32,117 nucleotides of DNA from assembly GCA_024698485.1 (NCBI GenBank), contig JAILRC010000064.1, positions 1 to 32,117 of the forward strand, in the 5' to 3' direction. The position numbers were made by a program, and so were the translations under genes. The notes beneath the pieces were generated by a model, which saw only the letters and a program-made list of their open reading frames with translations, was not told the DNA's origin and made no database searches. The DNA comes from Lachnospiraceae bacterium (GTDB taxonomy: Bacteria > Bacillota > Clostridia > Lachnospirales > Lachnospiraceae). Position 1 is the stretch's first letter. Each line of letters begins with the position of its first letter. Positions 14,702 through 22,553 of the stretch are shown piece after piece.

Positions 14702-15466
14702 ATGCAAGTTTCGGTTGATGGATACAAGATAGATTATAACATAAAAGGCGACGGAGAAAAGTACGTGATCGTTCTCCAAGGATGGGGTACAAGATCCGGC
14801 ATATATGAGAGCATAGCAAACTCGCTCTGTGACAGATATAAAGTCGTCACCTTTGATCTTCCCGGTTTCGGAGACAGTACGGAACCCCGCGAACCCTGGA
14901 GCGTGGATGATTATGCGGATTTCTTCTTAAAGTTCGTGAAGGAACTGGGGATCTCTTCCGCCACACTTCTGGGACATTCCTACGGAGGCAGGATCATCAT
15001 AAAACTTGCATCCCGGAAACAGAGCGATCTGAACATCGAAAAACTGGTGCTGGTGGACAGCGCAGGCATAGTGAATCCCAAGAGTTTCAAGACAAGAATG
15101 AAGATCTTCAGATACAAGTTCCTGAAGAGACTTTCAGGGCTTGGCATTGCTAAATTCTTCTTCGGAAACACCATTGAAGAATGGAAAAAGAAGCAGGGTT
15201 CTGAAGATTACAGAAATTCAAGCCCCATTATGCGGGCATGCATGGTAAAGGCAGTAAATGAAGATCTGAGGGATCTTCTTCCGCAGGTGGACAGAGAGAC
15301 TTTGCTGATCTGGGGAGACAAAGATACGGCTACGCCTCTTTCGGACGGAAAACTCATGGAAAAACTGATCCCCGGAGCGGGACTGGCAGTGATCCCCGGA
15401 GCGGGACATTACTCTTTTCTTGAAAATCCCCTGCTCTTTGAACGGATAATCAACGCATTTTTATAG
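14702..15466 (+). CDS. Alpha/beta hydrolase in cell-wall operon
   Basis: A 254-residue alpha/beta hydrolase with an intact triad: Ser93 in GHSYGG, Asp208 in GDKDTATP and His236 in GAGHYS. LQGWGTRSG (25-33) is the oxyanion-hole region, and a helical lid lies at about residues 125-185. There is no signal peptide or lipobox. It is the first gene of an operon with a Mur ligase (29-base gap), Ddl and a DUF1934 protein, an order I recall from other Lachnospiraceae. That context suggests a role linked to cell-wall precursors or lipid carriers, but the fold does not define the substrate. Confidence 0.83.
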   Translation: MQVSVDGYKIDYNIKGDGEKYVIVLQGWGTRSGIYESIANSLCDRYKVVTFDLPGFGDSTEPREPWSVDDYADFFLKFVKELGISSATLLGHSYGGRIIIKLASRKQSDLNIEKLVLVDSAGIVNPKSFKTRMKIFRYKFLKRLSGLGIAKFFFGNTIEEWKKKQGSEDYRNSSPIMRACMVKAVNEDLRDLLPQVDRETLLIWGDKDTATPLSDGKLMEKLIPGAGLAVIPGAGHYSFLENPLLFERIINAFL

Positions 15467-15495
15467 ATCATCGGAAGGTTGGGACATGAGGACCC

Positions 15496-17100
15496 ATGTT
15501 TGAAAAAATCTTTTTTATAACATCATATTTAGTTCTTGTACTGCTGCAGTGCTTCGTTTTTTGGTACGGGATGCGGTACAATGTTCATATGCTCCAGCAG
15601 AACAGCTACAAGAACAAAGGGCATATGAAATGGCTTAAGGAGAACTTCTCCAGACAGCGTTTTCTGCTTATAGGCACAGTTCCTCTCGTTCTTACGGCGG
15701 TTTTGGGAGACCATGGGGTTGCGGTGATAATCTCAGCGGCGTTCGGTGTTTTGGTGGCGGTGGGATATGTTGCACAGAAGAGGAACAATACAAAGAAAAA
15801 ACTGGTATTTACAAACCGGGTTAAAAGGCTTATAGTATGCGACCTGGTAGTTAACGGGATCTTGACGGCGATCCCTGCGGTTGTCTTTTTTTTGGCCGAC
15901 GGCGGGAAAGCTGCTCTCAGGGCGGGAACAACTGCGTTGGTTCTTTTGAACCTTCTTGAACCCCTTTGCCTCGTACTTTGCAACATCCTTATGAAACCTG
16001 TAGAAAAGCATATAAACAATGGATTCATAAAGGATGCGAAAAAGATACTTAAGGAAAACAAAGATCTCATCGTGATCGGCGTTACGGGAAGTTACGGAAA
16101 GACAAGTCTCAAGTTCTTCCTTAAGGAACTTTTGTCGGTAAAGTTCAATGTTCTTGCCACACCCGAGAGCTTCAACACTCCCATGGGAGTTGTGAAGACC
16201 ATACGAGAGAGCCTTAGGCAGACGGACGACATTTTCATCTGCGAGATGGGCGCGAAACATGTGGGAGATATAAAAGAGATCTGTGATATCGTGCATCCCG
16301 CTCACGGGGTTATTACATCTGTGGGGCCTCAGCATCTTGAGACCTTTAAGACCATTGAAAACGTGAGAAAAACGAAGTTCGAACTGGCAGAAGCGCTTCC
16401 GGCAGGAGGCAAACTTTTTGTGAACTTCGACTCAGAAGAAGCAAGAAAGCAGGAGGGAAACTACAACCGCATCGTCTATGGCATTGAGGACCGGACGGGC
16501 TGCTACGCAAAAGACATTTCCCTTTCACCTCTGGGAACGGATTTCACCGTTGTTACTCCCGACGGAGAAGAAGAAAGATTCCATATGCGTCTCATAGGTT
16601 ACGTGAATGTTCTGAATGTTCTTGGAGCCATCACTGTGGCCCATTCCTTCGGAATTCCGCTGGAGGAACTCAAGGTGCCTGTAAGAAGGCTGATCCCCGT
16701 GAGTCACAGGCTGGAACTCAGAGAGCACGGAAACTTTACCATTATCGATGATGCATATAATTCCAATCCCGTGGGTTCCAAAGCAGCGGTGGAGACCCTT
16801 AAGGATTTTGACGGAGTCAGGATCCTGATCACTCCCGGAATGGTAGAACTGGGAGAAAAGGAAGACGAGCTGCATTACAAGTTCGGAACCTATGCCGCTC
16901 CCTGTTGTGATTACATCCTTCTGGTAAACAGATATCGTACGAAGGAGATAAAGCGCGGAGCGCTGGAAAGCGGATTTCCGGAAGACAGGCTTTTTGAATT
17001 TGACAAGTTTACAGAGGCCATGGATTTTGCATGTACCCGCATAAAGGACGACAGACACCGGTTCATATTATTGGAGAACGATCTTCCGGATAATTTCTAG
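15496..17100 (+). CDS. Membrane-anchored MurF-like Mur ligase
   Basis: A 534-residue Mur ligase family protein. The catalytic core begins at VIGVTGSYGKTS (P-loop, about 193-204), continues with ESFNTPMGV and EMGAKHVGDI as in MurF, SVGPQHLETF with its His, and ends with a glutamate ligase C-domain (SHRLELREHG, DDAYNSNP). Unusually, residues 1-170 hold about five hydrophobic helices in place of the UDP-MurNAc-peptide-binding N-domain of ordinary MurF. The enzyme should form a peptide-like bond with ATP, most likely adding D-Ala-D-Ala, since ddl follows 45 bases later. A membrane-bound acceptor such as a lipid intermediate is an inference from the anchor. The ATG at 15496 is preceded by GAGGA. 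Confidence 0.82.
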   Translation: MFEKIFFITSYLVLVLLQCFVFWYGMRYNVHMLQQNSYKNKGHMKWLKENFSRQRFLLIGTVPLVLTAVLGDHGVAVIISAAFGVLVAVGYVAQKRNNTKKKLVFTNRVKRLIVCDLVVNGILTAIPAVVFFLADGGKAALRAGTTALVLLNLLEPLCLVLCNILMKPVEKHINNGFIKDAKKILKENKDLIVIGVTGSYGKTSLKFFLKELLSVKFNVLATPESFNTPMGVVKTIRESLRQTDDIFICEMGAKHVGDIKEICDIVHPAHGVITSVGPQHLETFKTIENVRKTKFELAEALPAGGKLFVNFDSEEARKQEGNYNRIVYGIEDRTGCYAKDISLSPLGTDFTVVTPDGEEERFHMRLIGYVNVLNVLGAITVAHSFGIPLEELKVPVRRLIPVSHRLELREHGNFTIIDDAYNSNPVGSKAAVETLKDFDGVRILITPGMVELGEKEDELHYKFGTYAAPCCDYILLVNRYRTKEIKRGALESGFPEDRLFEFDKFTEAMDFACTRIKDDRHRFILLENDLPDNF

Positions 17101-17145
17101 GACCGTATCGGTATAAAAGATCAAGCAGACATTAGGAGGAAACTG

Positions 17146-18327
17146 ATGATAAATTTAGCTGTATTCTTCGGAGGACGTTCCGTAGAGCATGAGGTTTCGG
17201 TCATCTCGGCATTACAGGCTACCGCAAGCCTTGACAGAAGCCGTTACAATGTGATCCCCGTATACATCACAAAGCAGAACGAGATGTATATCGGAGAGGC
17301 AGTGGGAAACATACAGGAATATAAGGACATTCCCGGATTGTTGAAGAAATCCGAAAGAGTCATCATGATAAATGACGGTAAGGATGTGGTGCTCACCACC
17401 TATCCTTCAAAACTCTTCGGAAAGAAGCGCATACGTGTCGACGTGGCTTTCCCCATCGTTCACGGAACAAATGTGGAGGACGGAACCTTCCAGGGATATC
17501 TGAGACATCTGGGTGTTCCTTTTGTGGGCTGTGATGTGGCATCATCGGCCATCGGAATGGAAAAATATGCCCAGAAGGTCATTCTTAAAGAAAACGGCAT
17601 TCCTGTGCTGGATTCCCTGATCTTCACTCTTTCCGATTACAAGGATGTGGAGAGCATGGTGGAAAGGATCGAGAAGAGATTCGGCTATCCCGTGATCGTA
17701 AAGGCCGAAAATCTCGGGTCTTCCGTGGGTATCACCGTGGCAAAAGACAGGAACGGCCTGTATTCCGCCATTGACGATTCCTTCAGATATGCCAGAAAGG
17801 TCCTTGTGGAGCATGCCATCACCAACCTCAGAGAGATCAACTGTTCGGTGCTGGGTGATGAGAACGAGGCCATTGCGTCCGAGATCGAGGAGCCTTTCCA
17901 CAGCAAGGAGATCCTGAGCTACAAAGATAAGTACCAGTCGGGCGGAAAGAGCGGTTCTAAGGGAATGGCGAGCGTTTCCAGACAGATCCCCGCAAATGTT
18001 CCCGCAGAGATGCGTGACAGGATCAGAGAATTGGCGGTCAAAAGCTTTAAGCTTCTGGGATGCAGCGGCGTTTCCAGACTGGACTTCATGCTGGATACAG
18101 ACAACAATGAACTTTATTTCAACGAGATAAACACCATTCCGGGTTCCCTTGCTTTTTATCTCTGGGAGCCCATGGGGATCCCCTACGGTGAACTCCTTGA
18201 CAGGATGGTGGATCTTGCTCTGAAACGTGCCAGAGAGGATGAGAAACTCACTTTCTCCTTCGATACGAACCTGCTCTCCGATAACGCGTTCTCCGGCAGC
18301 AAGGGAGCGAAAGGCGCAAAGTTTTAA
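17146..18327 (+). CDS. ddl: D-alanine--D-alanine ligase
   Basis: A 393-residue ATP-grasp ligase that joins two D-alanines for peptidoglycan precursors. Diagnostic parts are VFFGGRSVEHEVS (6-18), NLGSSVGI (189-196), SRLDFMLD (310-317) and NEINTIPG (326-333), where the Mg-binding Glu/Asn are kept. It is longer than the usual 310-370 residues. The omega-loop region (about 258-280) is a Gly/Ser/Lys-rich stretch, YQSGGKSGSKGMASVSR, instead of the common Tyr-containing loop that closes over the substrates. The extra 25 C-terminal residues are Ser/Gly/Lys rich. A strong SD (TAGGAGG) precedes the ATG. Neighbouring MurF-like and DUF1934 genes fit a cell-wall operon. D-Ala-D-Ala is the likely product; D-Ser or D-lactate specificity was not settled. 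Confidence 0.9.
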   Translation: MINLAVFFGGRSVEHEVSVISALQATASLDRSRYNVIPVYITKQNEMYIGEAVGNIQEYKDIPGLLKKSERVIMINDGKDVVLTTYPSKLFGKKRIRVDVAFPIVHGTNVEDGTFQGYLRHLGVPFVGCDVASSAIGMEKYAQKVILKENGIPVLDSLIFTLSDYKDVESMVERIEKRFGYPVIVKAENLGSSVGITVAKDRNGLYSAIDDSFRYARKVLVEHAITNLREINCSVLGDENEAIASEIEEPFHSKEILSYKDKYQSGGKSGSKGMASVSRQIPANVPAEMRDRIRELAVKSFKLLGCSGVSRLDFMLDTDNNELYFNEINTIPGSLAFYLWEPMGIPYGELLDRMVDLALKRAREDEKLTFSFDTNLLSDNAFSGSKGAKGAKF

Positions 18328-18330
18328 AGA

Positions 18331-18759
18331 ATGAAAAAGGATGTTTTGATCAAAATTTCAGGATTGCATGCAGGCGGCAATGAAGACGGGGATATGCAGC
18401 TCATAGTGAACGGAACCTACATGGAAAACGGGGAAAAGATCTATCTGAGCTACGATGAGACGGATTCCGACGGGGAAGAACACAAATGCAGGATCCGCAT
18501 CTGTCCCGGGGAAGTGGTCTATTCCAAGTCGGGGATAATGACCACCGAGCTGTACTACATTTTGGGGGAACCCTATGCCTCCGTCATCAGTACGCCTTAC
18601 GGTCAGCTGGATGCGGAGATCGTTACGGAAAAGATGGAATTCGGGGACAACCCGGAAGCCATGGTGGACCTGACTCTGGATTATATGCTCAGCATCAACG
18701 GAGAGTTTGCGTCAAACTGCACGCTGAATGTGCTGGTGCAGGAGATAGTAAGAGAATAG
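18331..18759 (+). CDS. DUF1934 (YwiB-like) beta-barrel protein
   Basis: A 142-residue protein of the DUF1934 family, which is predicted to fold as a calycin-like beta-barrel. Alternating strands (VLIKISGLHAG, IYLSYDETD, CRIRICPGEVVYSKSG, TELYYILGEPYASVISTPYG, MVDLTLDYMLSINGE) are visible. It begins 3 bases after the ddl stop codon and is followed by a strong terminator, so it ends the operon. The function is unknown; the setting suggests a small-molecule-binding role tied to precursor synthesis. There is no signal peptide. Confidence 0.85.
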   Translation: MKKDVLIKISGLHAGGNEDGDMQLIVNGTYMENGEKIYLSYDETDSDGEEHKCRIRICPGEVVYSKSGIMTTELYYILGEPYASVISTPYGQLDAEIVTEKMEFGDNPEAMVDLTLDYMLSINGEFASNCTLNVLVQEIVRE

Positions 18760-18770
18760 AGAAAATAATA

Positions 18771-18802
18771 GAGCCGCGGATCTGTTTCCGCGGCTCGTTT
18801 TG
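18771..18802 (+). terminator. Terminator of the Mur ligase/ddl/DUF1934 operon
   Basis: GAGCCGCGGA (18771-18780) and TCCGCGGCTC (18787-18796) form a perfect 10-bp stem with a six-base loop, followed by GTTTTGT, 11 bases after the DUF1934 stop. Confidence 0.85.
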
Positions 18803-18815
18803 TCAGAAATATGCA

Positions 18816-19055
18816 TCAACCAAACTGTAACTGGATGTCTTTCGTATAAACATCTACGTAGCTGTAAGAAGCCGTCTTGATAGTGTCAGCTGCTTCGTCA
18901 AGCTTAATGGTAAAGATACAGGGATAAGTCTCTGTGATCGTCCCCTCAACCACATCGTACCTGTTGCGTCCCATGTTCTTTGTGACTTTTACGTGATTAC
19001 CTACATTACCCCGGATGCTTCTAACTACGGCACCCATGTCGCCCTGCTGCTTCAT
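18816..19055 (-). CDS. veg: Veg family protein
   Basis: A 79-residue Veg (DUF1021) protein, the expected size. In Bacillus, Veg is a small, very highly expressed protein linked to biofilm and sporulation functions. Conserved segments are IRGNVGNHVKVTKNMGRNR, VEGTITETYPCIFTIKLDE and SYSYVDVYTKDIQLQF. I chose the ATG at 19055 (MKQQGDMG) because AAAGGAG lies 6 bases upstream; the reading frame stays open to an ATG at 19091, which would add 12 residues without an SD. It is convergent with the DUF1934 gene and driven by a consensus promoter with a stem-loop leader. Confidence 0.88.
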   Translation of the reverse strand: MKQQGDMGAVVRSIRGNVGNHVKVTKNMGRNRYDVVEGTITETYPCIFTIKLDEAADTIKTASYSYVDVYTKDIQLQFG

Positions 19056-19097
19056 AACGTTCTCCTTTCGCGGCCGATAGACCACACTCACGTATTT

Positions 19098-19127
19098 TTC
19101 TTGTGTTTTCGCCTAAAAACACAAGAA
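19098..19127 (-). other. Perfect stem-loop in the veg leader
   Basis: TTCTTGTGTTTT (19098-19109) and AAAACACAAGAA (19116-19127) are perfect 12-bp arms around a six-base loop, between the inferred veg transcript start (about 19146) and the SD. On the minus strand the stem is followed by AAAATACG, so it is not a terminator. It may stabilise the mRNA or act as an operator. Confidence 0.55.
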
Positions 19128-19152
19128 TTAGGTGTTGAATTTTCCGAAAACT

Positions 19153-19181
19153 ACTATATCATGTGTTCAATAGTTTGTCAA
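19153..19181 (-). promoter_or_regulatory. Strong sigma-A promoter of veg
   Basis: On the minus strand a perfect TTGACA (19176-19181), a 17-base spacer and TATAGT (19153-19158) form the best promoter match in the window. This parallels the famously strong veg promoter of Bacillus subtilis. The predicted leader is about 90 bases. Confidence 0.8.
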
Positions 19182-19223
19182 GTAAAAATAGTGGTTTTTG
19201 AAACGGGTAGACACAATATATAG

Positions 19224-19264
19224 AAAAAGAGCCTTTTCCACGGTGTTGTGAAAAAGGCTCTTTA
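19224..19264 (-). terminator. Terminator of the 170-residue membrane protein gene
   Basis: AAAGAGCCTTTT on the left pairs with AAAAGGCTCTTT on the right, with CAC/GTG extending the stem around a short loop. On the minus strand the arm ends in CTCTTTTTCT, a T-rich exit, just beyond the stop codon. Confidence 0.8.
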
Positions 19265-19271
19265 TTTGCGA

Positions 19272-19784
19272 TCATTTTTTCTTTTTTGCTGCTTCGGTCT
19301 CTTTCTGTGCCTTGTTCAAAAGACGCTTGAAGAAACCTTTCTTTTCCTGAGGTGCTTCAAGAGGTCCGCGAAGACCCATGACCTTGATGATGTACATTCC
19401 GTTGACTACGGCCTTGACTTCCTTTTTAACGGGAACGTTGTCGAAGATCTTGGCATCGCACATGAGGCTGTGAACCTGAGGACCCACCTTGGCTTTAACA
19501 ACGGGAACCTTGGAATGCTTCAGATACCAGGGCGTCTGCTGTACTACGATGTCGGGGAAACCTGCCTCGGTGATCTTCATCTTTTTCTTGTCTATGATGA
19601 GCATGGAAACCGTCTGGGCTCCATTCATAATGTTGGCTTCTGCGGCTTCCTGCTTCTTCTGCATCCTGTTGCCTATGATGACGAGAGCGATGAGAGCGGC
19701 AAGAAGAACTGCGGCTACAACTATAAGAACAATGGACCATGTTGCCAGAAGAACAACAGGATAAAGTGTAAACAATGATAACAT
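19272..19784 (-). CDS. Conserved single-pass membrane protein of unknown function
   Basis: A 170-residue protein with one long hydrophobic segment (about residues 8-38, likely a membrane anchor). A domain of about 90 residues follows, rich in hydrophobic beta-strand patterns (TVSMLIIDKKKMKITEAG, VPVVKAKVGPQVHSLMC, VKKEVKAVVNGMYIIKV), and the tail ends in KKKK. I recall similar proteins in Lachnospiraceae with no assigned function. There is no catalytic motif. It has its own promoter overlapping the end of the upstream acyltransferase gene, and its own terminator, so it is a single-gene unit. GGGAGG lies about 12 bases before the ATG. Confidence 0.7.
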   Translation of the reverse strand: MLSLFTLYPVVLLATWSIVLIVVAAVLLAALIALVIIGNRMQKKQEAAEANIMNGAQTVSMLIIDKKKMKITEAGFPDIVVQQTPWYLKHSKVPVVKAKVGPQVHSLMCDAKIFDNVPVKKEVKAVVNGMYIIKVMGLRGPLEAPQEKKGFFKRLLNKAQKETEAAKKKK

Positions 19785-19823
19785 GAACTGAGCGAACCTC
19801 CCTAAATGTGTATAGTGGCTAAA

Positions 19824-19852
19824 ATAATATAGTAAAATCTTTTATTTTTCAA
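19824..19852 (-). promoter_or_regulatory. Sigma-A promoter of the 170-residue membrane protein gene
   Basis: On the minus strand TTGAAA (19847-19852) and TATTAT (19824-19829) are 17 bases apart. The -35 overlaps the last codons of the acyltransferase gene, showing that this gene can be expressed apart from the vanY-like/acyltransferase operon. Confidence 0.6.
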
Positions 19853-20636
19853 TAGTTTCTTTAAGAGCGGCCGCTTTTCTTTCGGCTTTTCTGGAAGGAT
19901 TTTTAAAGAGATACTTCTCGTGTCCTTCAAGCATGGTTCCCACGATCTTCTGAGTGTAAGCACCCACGAACTTAAGTTCCTCTTCGGAAAGATCCTTAAG
20001 ATAAATGGGCTTTCCGTACTCGATCACGGCGGTGGCGCGCTTTACGAAAGGCTTTGAGTTTTCAAATATATCATCGGAACCGGAGATGGCCACGGGAACA
20101 ATGGGACAGCCTGATTTTGTGGAGATCTTGAAACTGCCTTCTTTGAAGGGGTTCATATCCCTTGTTTTGCTGCGGGTGCCTTCGGGAGCGATGAACATTG
20201 ACACGCCTGCGTTGACGTTGTCGATGCTCTTTAAGATCATCTTGAGTCCGGAACGGGGATCTTTGCGGTCAAGGAAAAAACAGTTGCAAAGGTCCATCCA
20301 CCAGGAGAGGAAGGGGATCTTTCTCAGTTCCTTCTTGGAAACGATGCCCGTAACCACGGGAAGTGAGGCATATGCCAGCGCGGCATCCAAAAGTCCGCGA
20401 TGGTTGGCGGCAAACATTACGGGAGTGTCTTTGGGTACGTTTTCAAGCCCCAGTTTTACAACCCTTGTGCCTGCACAGAACAGGACTGCCGAGAATCCGG
20501 CTTTTACAACGGGCTGAGCGATCTTTGACACCAACACAGGATTGCGGAGCCGCATGAGTTCAAGGACGATCAGCAACGGAGAGGTGATGATGAAATACAG
20601 CACCAGAGTCAATATTGTAGTGATGAGGAGTATCAT
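19842..20636 (-). CDS. PlsC-type 1-acylglycerol-3-phosphate acyltransferase
   Basis: A 264-residue acyltransferase of the PlsC family, which makes phosphatidic acid from lysophosphatidate in membrane lipid synthesis. The N-terminus (1-28) is a membrane helix. The catalytic ANHRGLLD block (N78-H79 and D84) and the substrate-binding FIAPEGTRS (148-156) are intact, as is FLDRKDPRSG (121-130). A basic tail (KNPSRKAERKAAALKE) follows. The gene lies 15 bases after the VanY-like gene on the same strand, suggesting an operon. A second family member is encoded divergently at 22554-23303. Confidence 0.88.
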   Translation of the reverse strand: MILLITTILTLVLYFIITSPLLIVLELMRLRNPVLVSKIAQPVVKAGFSAVLFCAGTRVVKLGLENVPKDTPVMFAANHRGLLDAALAYASLPVVTGIVSKKELRKIPFLSWWMDLCNCFFLDRKDPRSGLKMILKSIDNVNAGVSMFIAPEGTRSKTRDMNPFKEGSFKISTKSGCPIVPVAISGSDDIFENSKPFVKRATAVIEYGKPIYLKDLSEEELKFVGAYTQKIVGTMLEGHEKYLFKNPSRKAERKAAALKETIEK

Positions 20637-20651
20637 ATGTTTAAGCCTCCG

Positions 20652-22298
20652 TTATTCTTCATCGGGATCTTCGCCTTCTCCGAGGTCATCGGAGCTTAAA
20701 TACAGAGGGCTTTCCTCTGTGAGTTCCACCAGCATTTCGAGATAGCATGCGGATTCATAATCTGCAGGCCAGATAAGATTGCCTTCGGCATCGCGTCTGT
20801 ACTCGTAACGGCTGTAGAGGATGGGCTTATAGTAGGTAGGCTCTCCGTTGGCATCCAAAACAACATTGTAGTTGGAATCTCTGACAGGAGTCAGATGTAT
20901 GGGATTTCCGTCGGCGTCAAGCACAAGCTCGGTTCCGTCGGGGGACTTTAAGCAGTCCTTGAAGATGATGTTTCCCTCGGAGTCATGTACAAAGTCTCCG
21001 TCCCAGCTTACCAGAGGTTCCAGGAAAATGGGAGCGCCGTTCTTGTCATAGGCGATGGATCCGTTGATGTAACAAACGGGCTTTCCGAGAACGTATGAAG
21101 GATCGTCGGAAGGATAGTATTCCCCGTGGATGTTCCTTACAGGCTCGGAGGTGCGCTTTTTACCGAAAGCATCTGTGCCCGCTGCGCCGTTAATGTCTTT
21201 GATAACGGGAATGAGATAAGGCATATAGGTGTTTGCGTTGATGAGCACGTGCGTCTTTTTGTCGTCGATGTATGCAAGGCTTCCAAGTTTGGAAGTGTTG
21301 CTCAGGAACATCTCCGCAAATTTGGCGGCGGAAGTGTCGATGAGAGGTGTACTGTCAAGGTACTCACGGTCTATGGTGCAAGGACAGCCGTAGTATTCTT
21401 CCAAAGTCAGGCCGCTGTTGTAGAGGTAATATGCAAGGGGGATACCCACATATCTGATGTGCCAGGGCTCGTAGGCATATCCTGTGATGTCCACGTCATC
21501 TTCGGAGTATCTCAAGATGAATCCGAAGCGCCAGCAGTTGTCTGCCACCCATCTTCCTTCCGGAGATTTTGCAAAGCTGTTTACTAGATCGTACCCGCAG
21601 GATTTGCAGGATATGTCAATGGCAAGACCTGTCTGATGTTCACTGGTGCCGGGCTGTGCGGAGTAGTAATTCGTGTGGGAAATGCCGTTTCTTACAAGAT
21701 AGCCGGCATAAAGGTTGTACTGACGTTCATATGAACGATAACCGGAGATACCGACGATGTCCAGCTGCTTTTCATCAAGTGCGGCGTCACACATCGCATC
21801 AAATGCTTCCGCAGCCACGGATCTGAGTTTGTATTTGTCTTCCCTGCTGTTGGGATACTGTGAATGCTTTATGGAAACCAGATCGGAAGGCACGTACTTC
21901 TCTCCAAGAGTGAATTCACGGTTTACGATGAACGTGACATCGGAGGGATCCGTAACGGGAGTTTCAAAATGTACCGGCACTGTAGGAATGGGTGAAGGAG
22001 TGTTGGTGGGGGTCGGTGTATTTGTAACTTCCGGAGTGGGTGAAACCCTGGAAGTGGGTGTTGCTGTGGGCTCCGGTGTGGGAGTGGATGTAGCTGTGGG
22101 CAACGGAGTGGGTGTGGCCGTGGGGGCGGGGGTTTCAATAGTTTCCATGGTGGGAGTTACCTTTGACTGTGCGGGGGGTGTAAGGAGTTCCGAAGGCGAA
22201 ACAAAGAAGTTCTGTTCGCATCCGCCGAGCAAAAAGGCACTGAGAGCCACTGCTCCCACAAAGATCAGGTTTTTTGATTTTCTAAGCATATTGTTCAT
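20652..22298 (-). CDS. VanY-like M15B peptidase lipoprotein with repeat-bearing C-terminus
   Basis: A 548-residue secreted lipoprotein. The signal peptide ends in the lipobox LLGGC (Cys27). A Pro/Thr-rich linker fills residues 45-108. The D-alanyl-D-alanine carboxypeptidase domain (about 125-300) has the zinc motifs SEHQTGLAID (His221, Asp228) and EPWHIRYVG (Glu277, His280). It should trim D-Ala from peptidoglycan stem peptides outside the membrane. The last 240 residues are extra for this family and include five or six short units around D-x-(N/D/E)-G-x-(P/I/L) between 418 and 511, then an acidic tail. It leads an operon with a PlsC-type gene and has a good promoter at 22356-22384. The linker explains an antisense open frame full of Gly-Val. 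Confidence 0.88.
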   Translation of the reverse strand: MNNMLRKSKNLIFVGAVALSAFLLGGCEQNFFVSPSELLTPPAQSKVTPTMETIETPAPTATPTPLPTATSTPTPEPTATPTSRVSPTPEVTNTPTPTNTPSPIPTVPVHFETPVTDPSDVTFIVNREFTLGEKYVPSDLVSIKHSQYPNSREDKYKLRSVAAEAFDAMCDAALDEKQLDIVGISGYRSYERQYNLYAGYLVRNGISHTNYYSAQPGTSEHQTGLAIDISCKSCGYDLVNSFAKSPEGRWVADNCWRFGFILRYSEDDVDITGYAYEPWHIRYVGIPLAYYLYNSGLTLEEYYGCPCTIDREYLDSTPLIDTSAAKFAEMFLSNTSKLGSLAYIDDKKTHVLINANTYMPYLIPVIKDINGAAGTDAFGKKRTSEPVRNIHGEYYPSDDPSYVLGKPVCYINGSIAYDKNGAPIFLEPLVSWDGDFVHDSEGNIIFKDCLKSPDGTELVLDADGNPIHLTPVRDSNYNVVLDANGEPTYYKPILYSRYEYRRDAEGNLIWPADYESACYLEMLVELTEESPLYLSSDDLGEGEDPDEE

Positions 22299-22355
22299 TT
22301 GATATCTCGCTTTTTAATGAAGTGTTGGGAAGGAATTTTTCCCACAATCGACAAG

Positions 22356-22384
22356 AGTATAACACGTTTGATTTTTTAATGCAA
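22356..22384 (-). promoter_or_regulatory. Sigma-A promoter of the VanY-like operon
   Basis: On the minus strand TTGCAT (22379-22384) and TATACT (22356-22361) are separated by 17 bases, 58 bases upstream of the ATG. Confidence 0.65.
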
Positions 22385-22455
22385 GACGGGAAGACGCCCG
22401 AGGACAGCCCGCGGGTAAAGCACCTGCGGGGAATGAACCCGAGGCAAAAAATATA

Positions 22456-22485
22456 TTTACTAAATAAGGGGACATGTGATAAAAT
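22456..22485 (+). promoter_or_regulatory. Candidate promoter of the acyltransferase/ileS/glgP unit
   Basis: TTTACT (22456-22461) and TAAAAT (22480-22485) are 18 bases apart, 68 bases before the acyltransferase start. The leader has a nine-pair stem, ACAGTGGAG (22494-22502) with CTTCACTGT (22509-22517), including one G-U pair. No T-box is recognisable. Confidence 0.45.
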
Positions 22486-22553
22486 TATTAGTTACAGTGG
22501 AGTTTTATCTTCACTGTTTGGGATTAAACAGAGGAACGAAGAGGACTGAAATC

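Noticed and set aside
21757-22302. Long plus-strand open frame rich in Gly-Val
   Set aside because: It is the antisense of the Pro/Thr linker of the VanY-like gene; it has no SD and simple composition.
22381-22450. GC-rich stretch as a T-box or riboswitch for ileS
   Set aside because: No T-box sequence, specifier stem or terminator/antiterminator pair could be seen, and it lies upstream of the predicted promoter.
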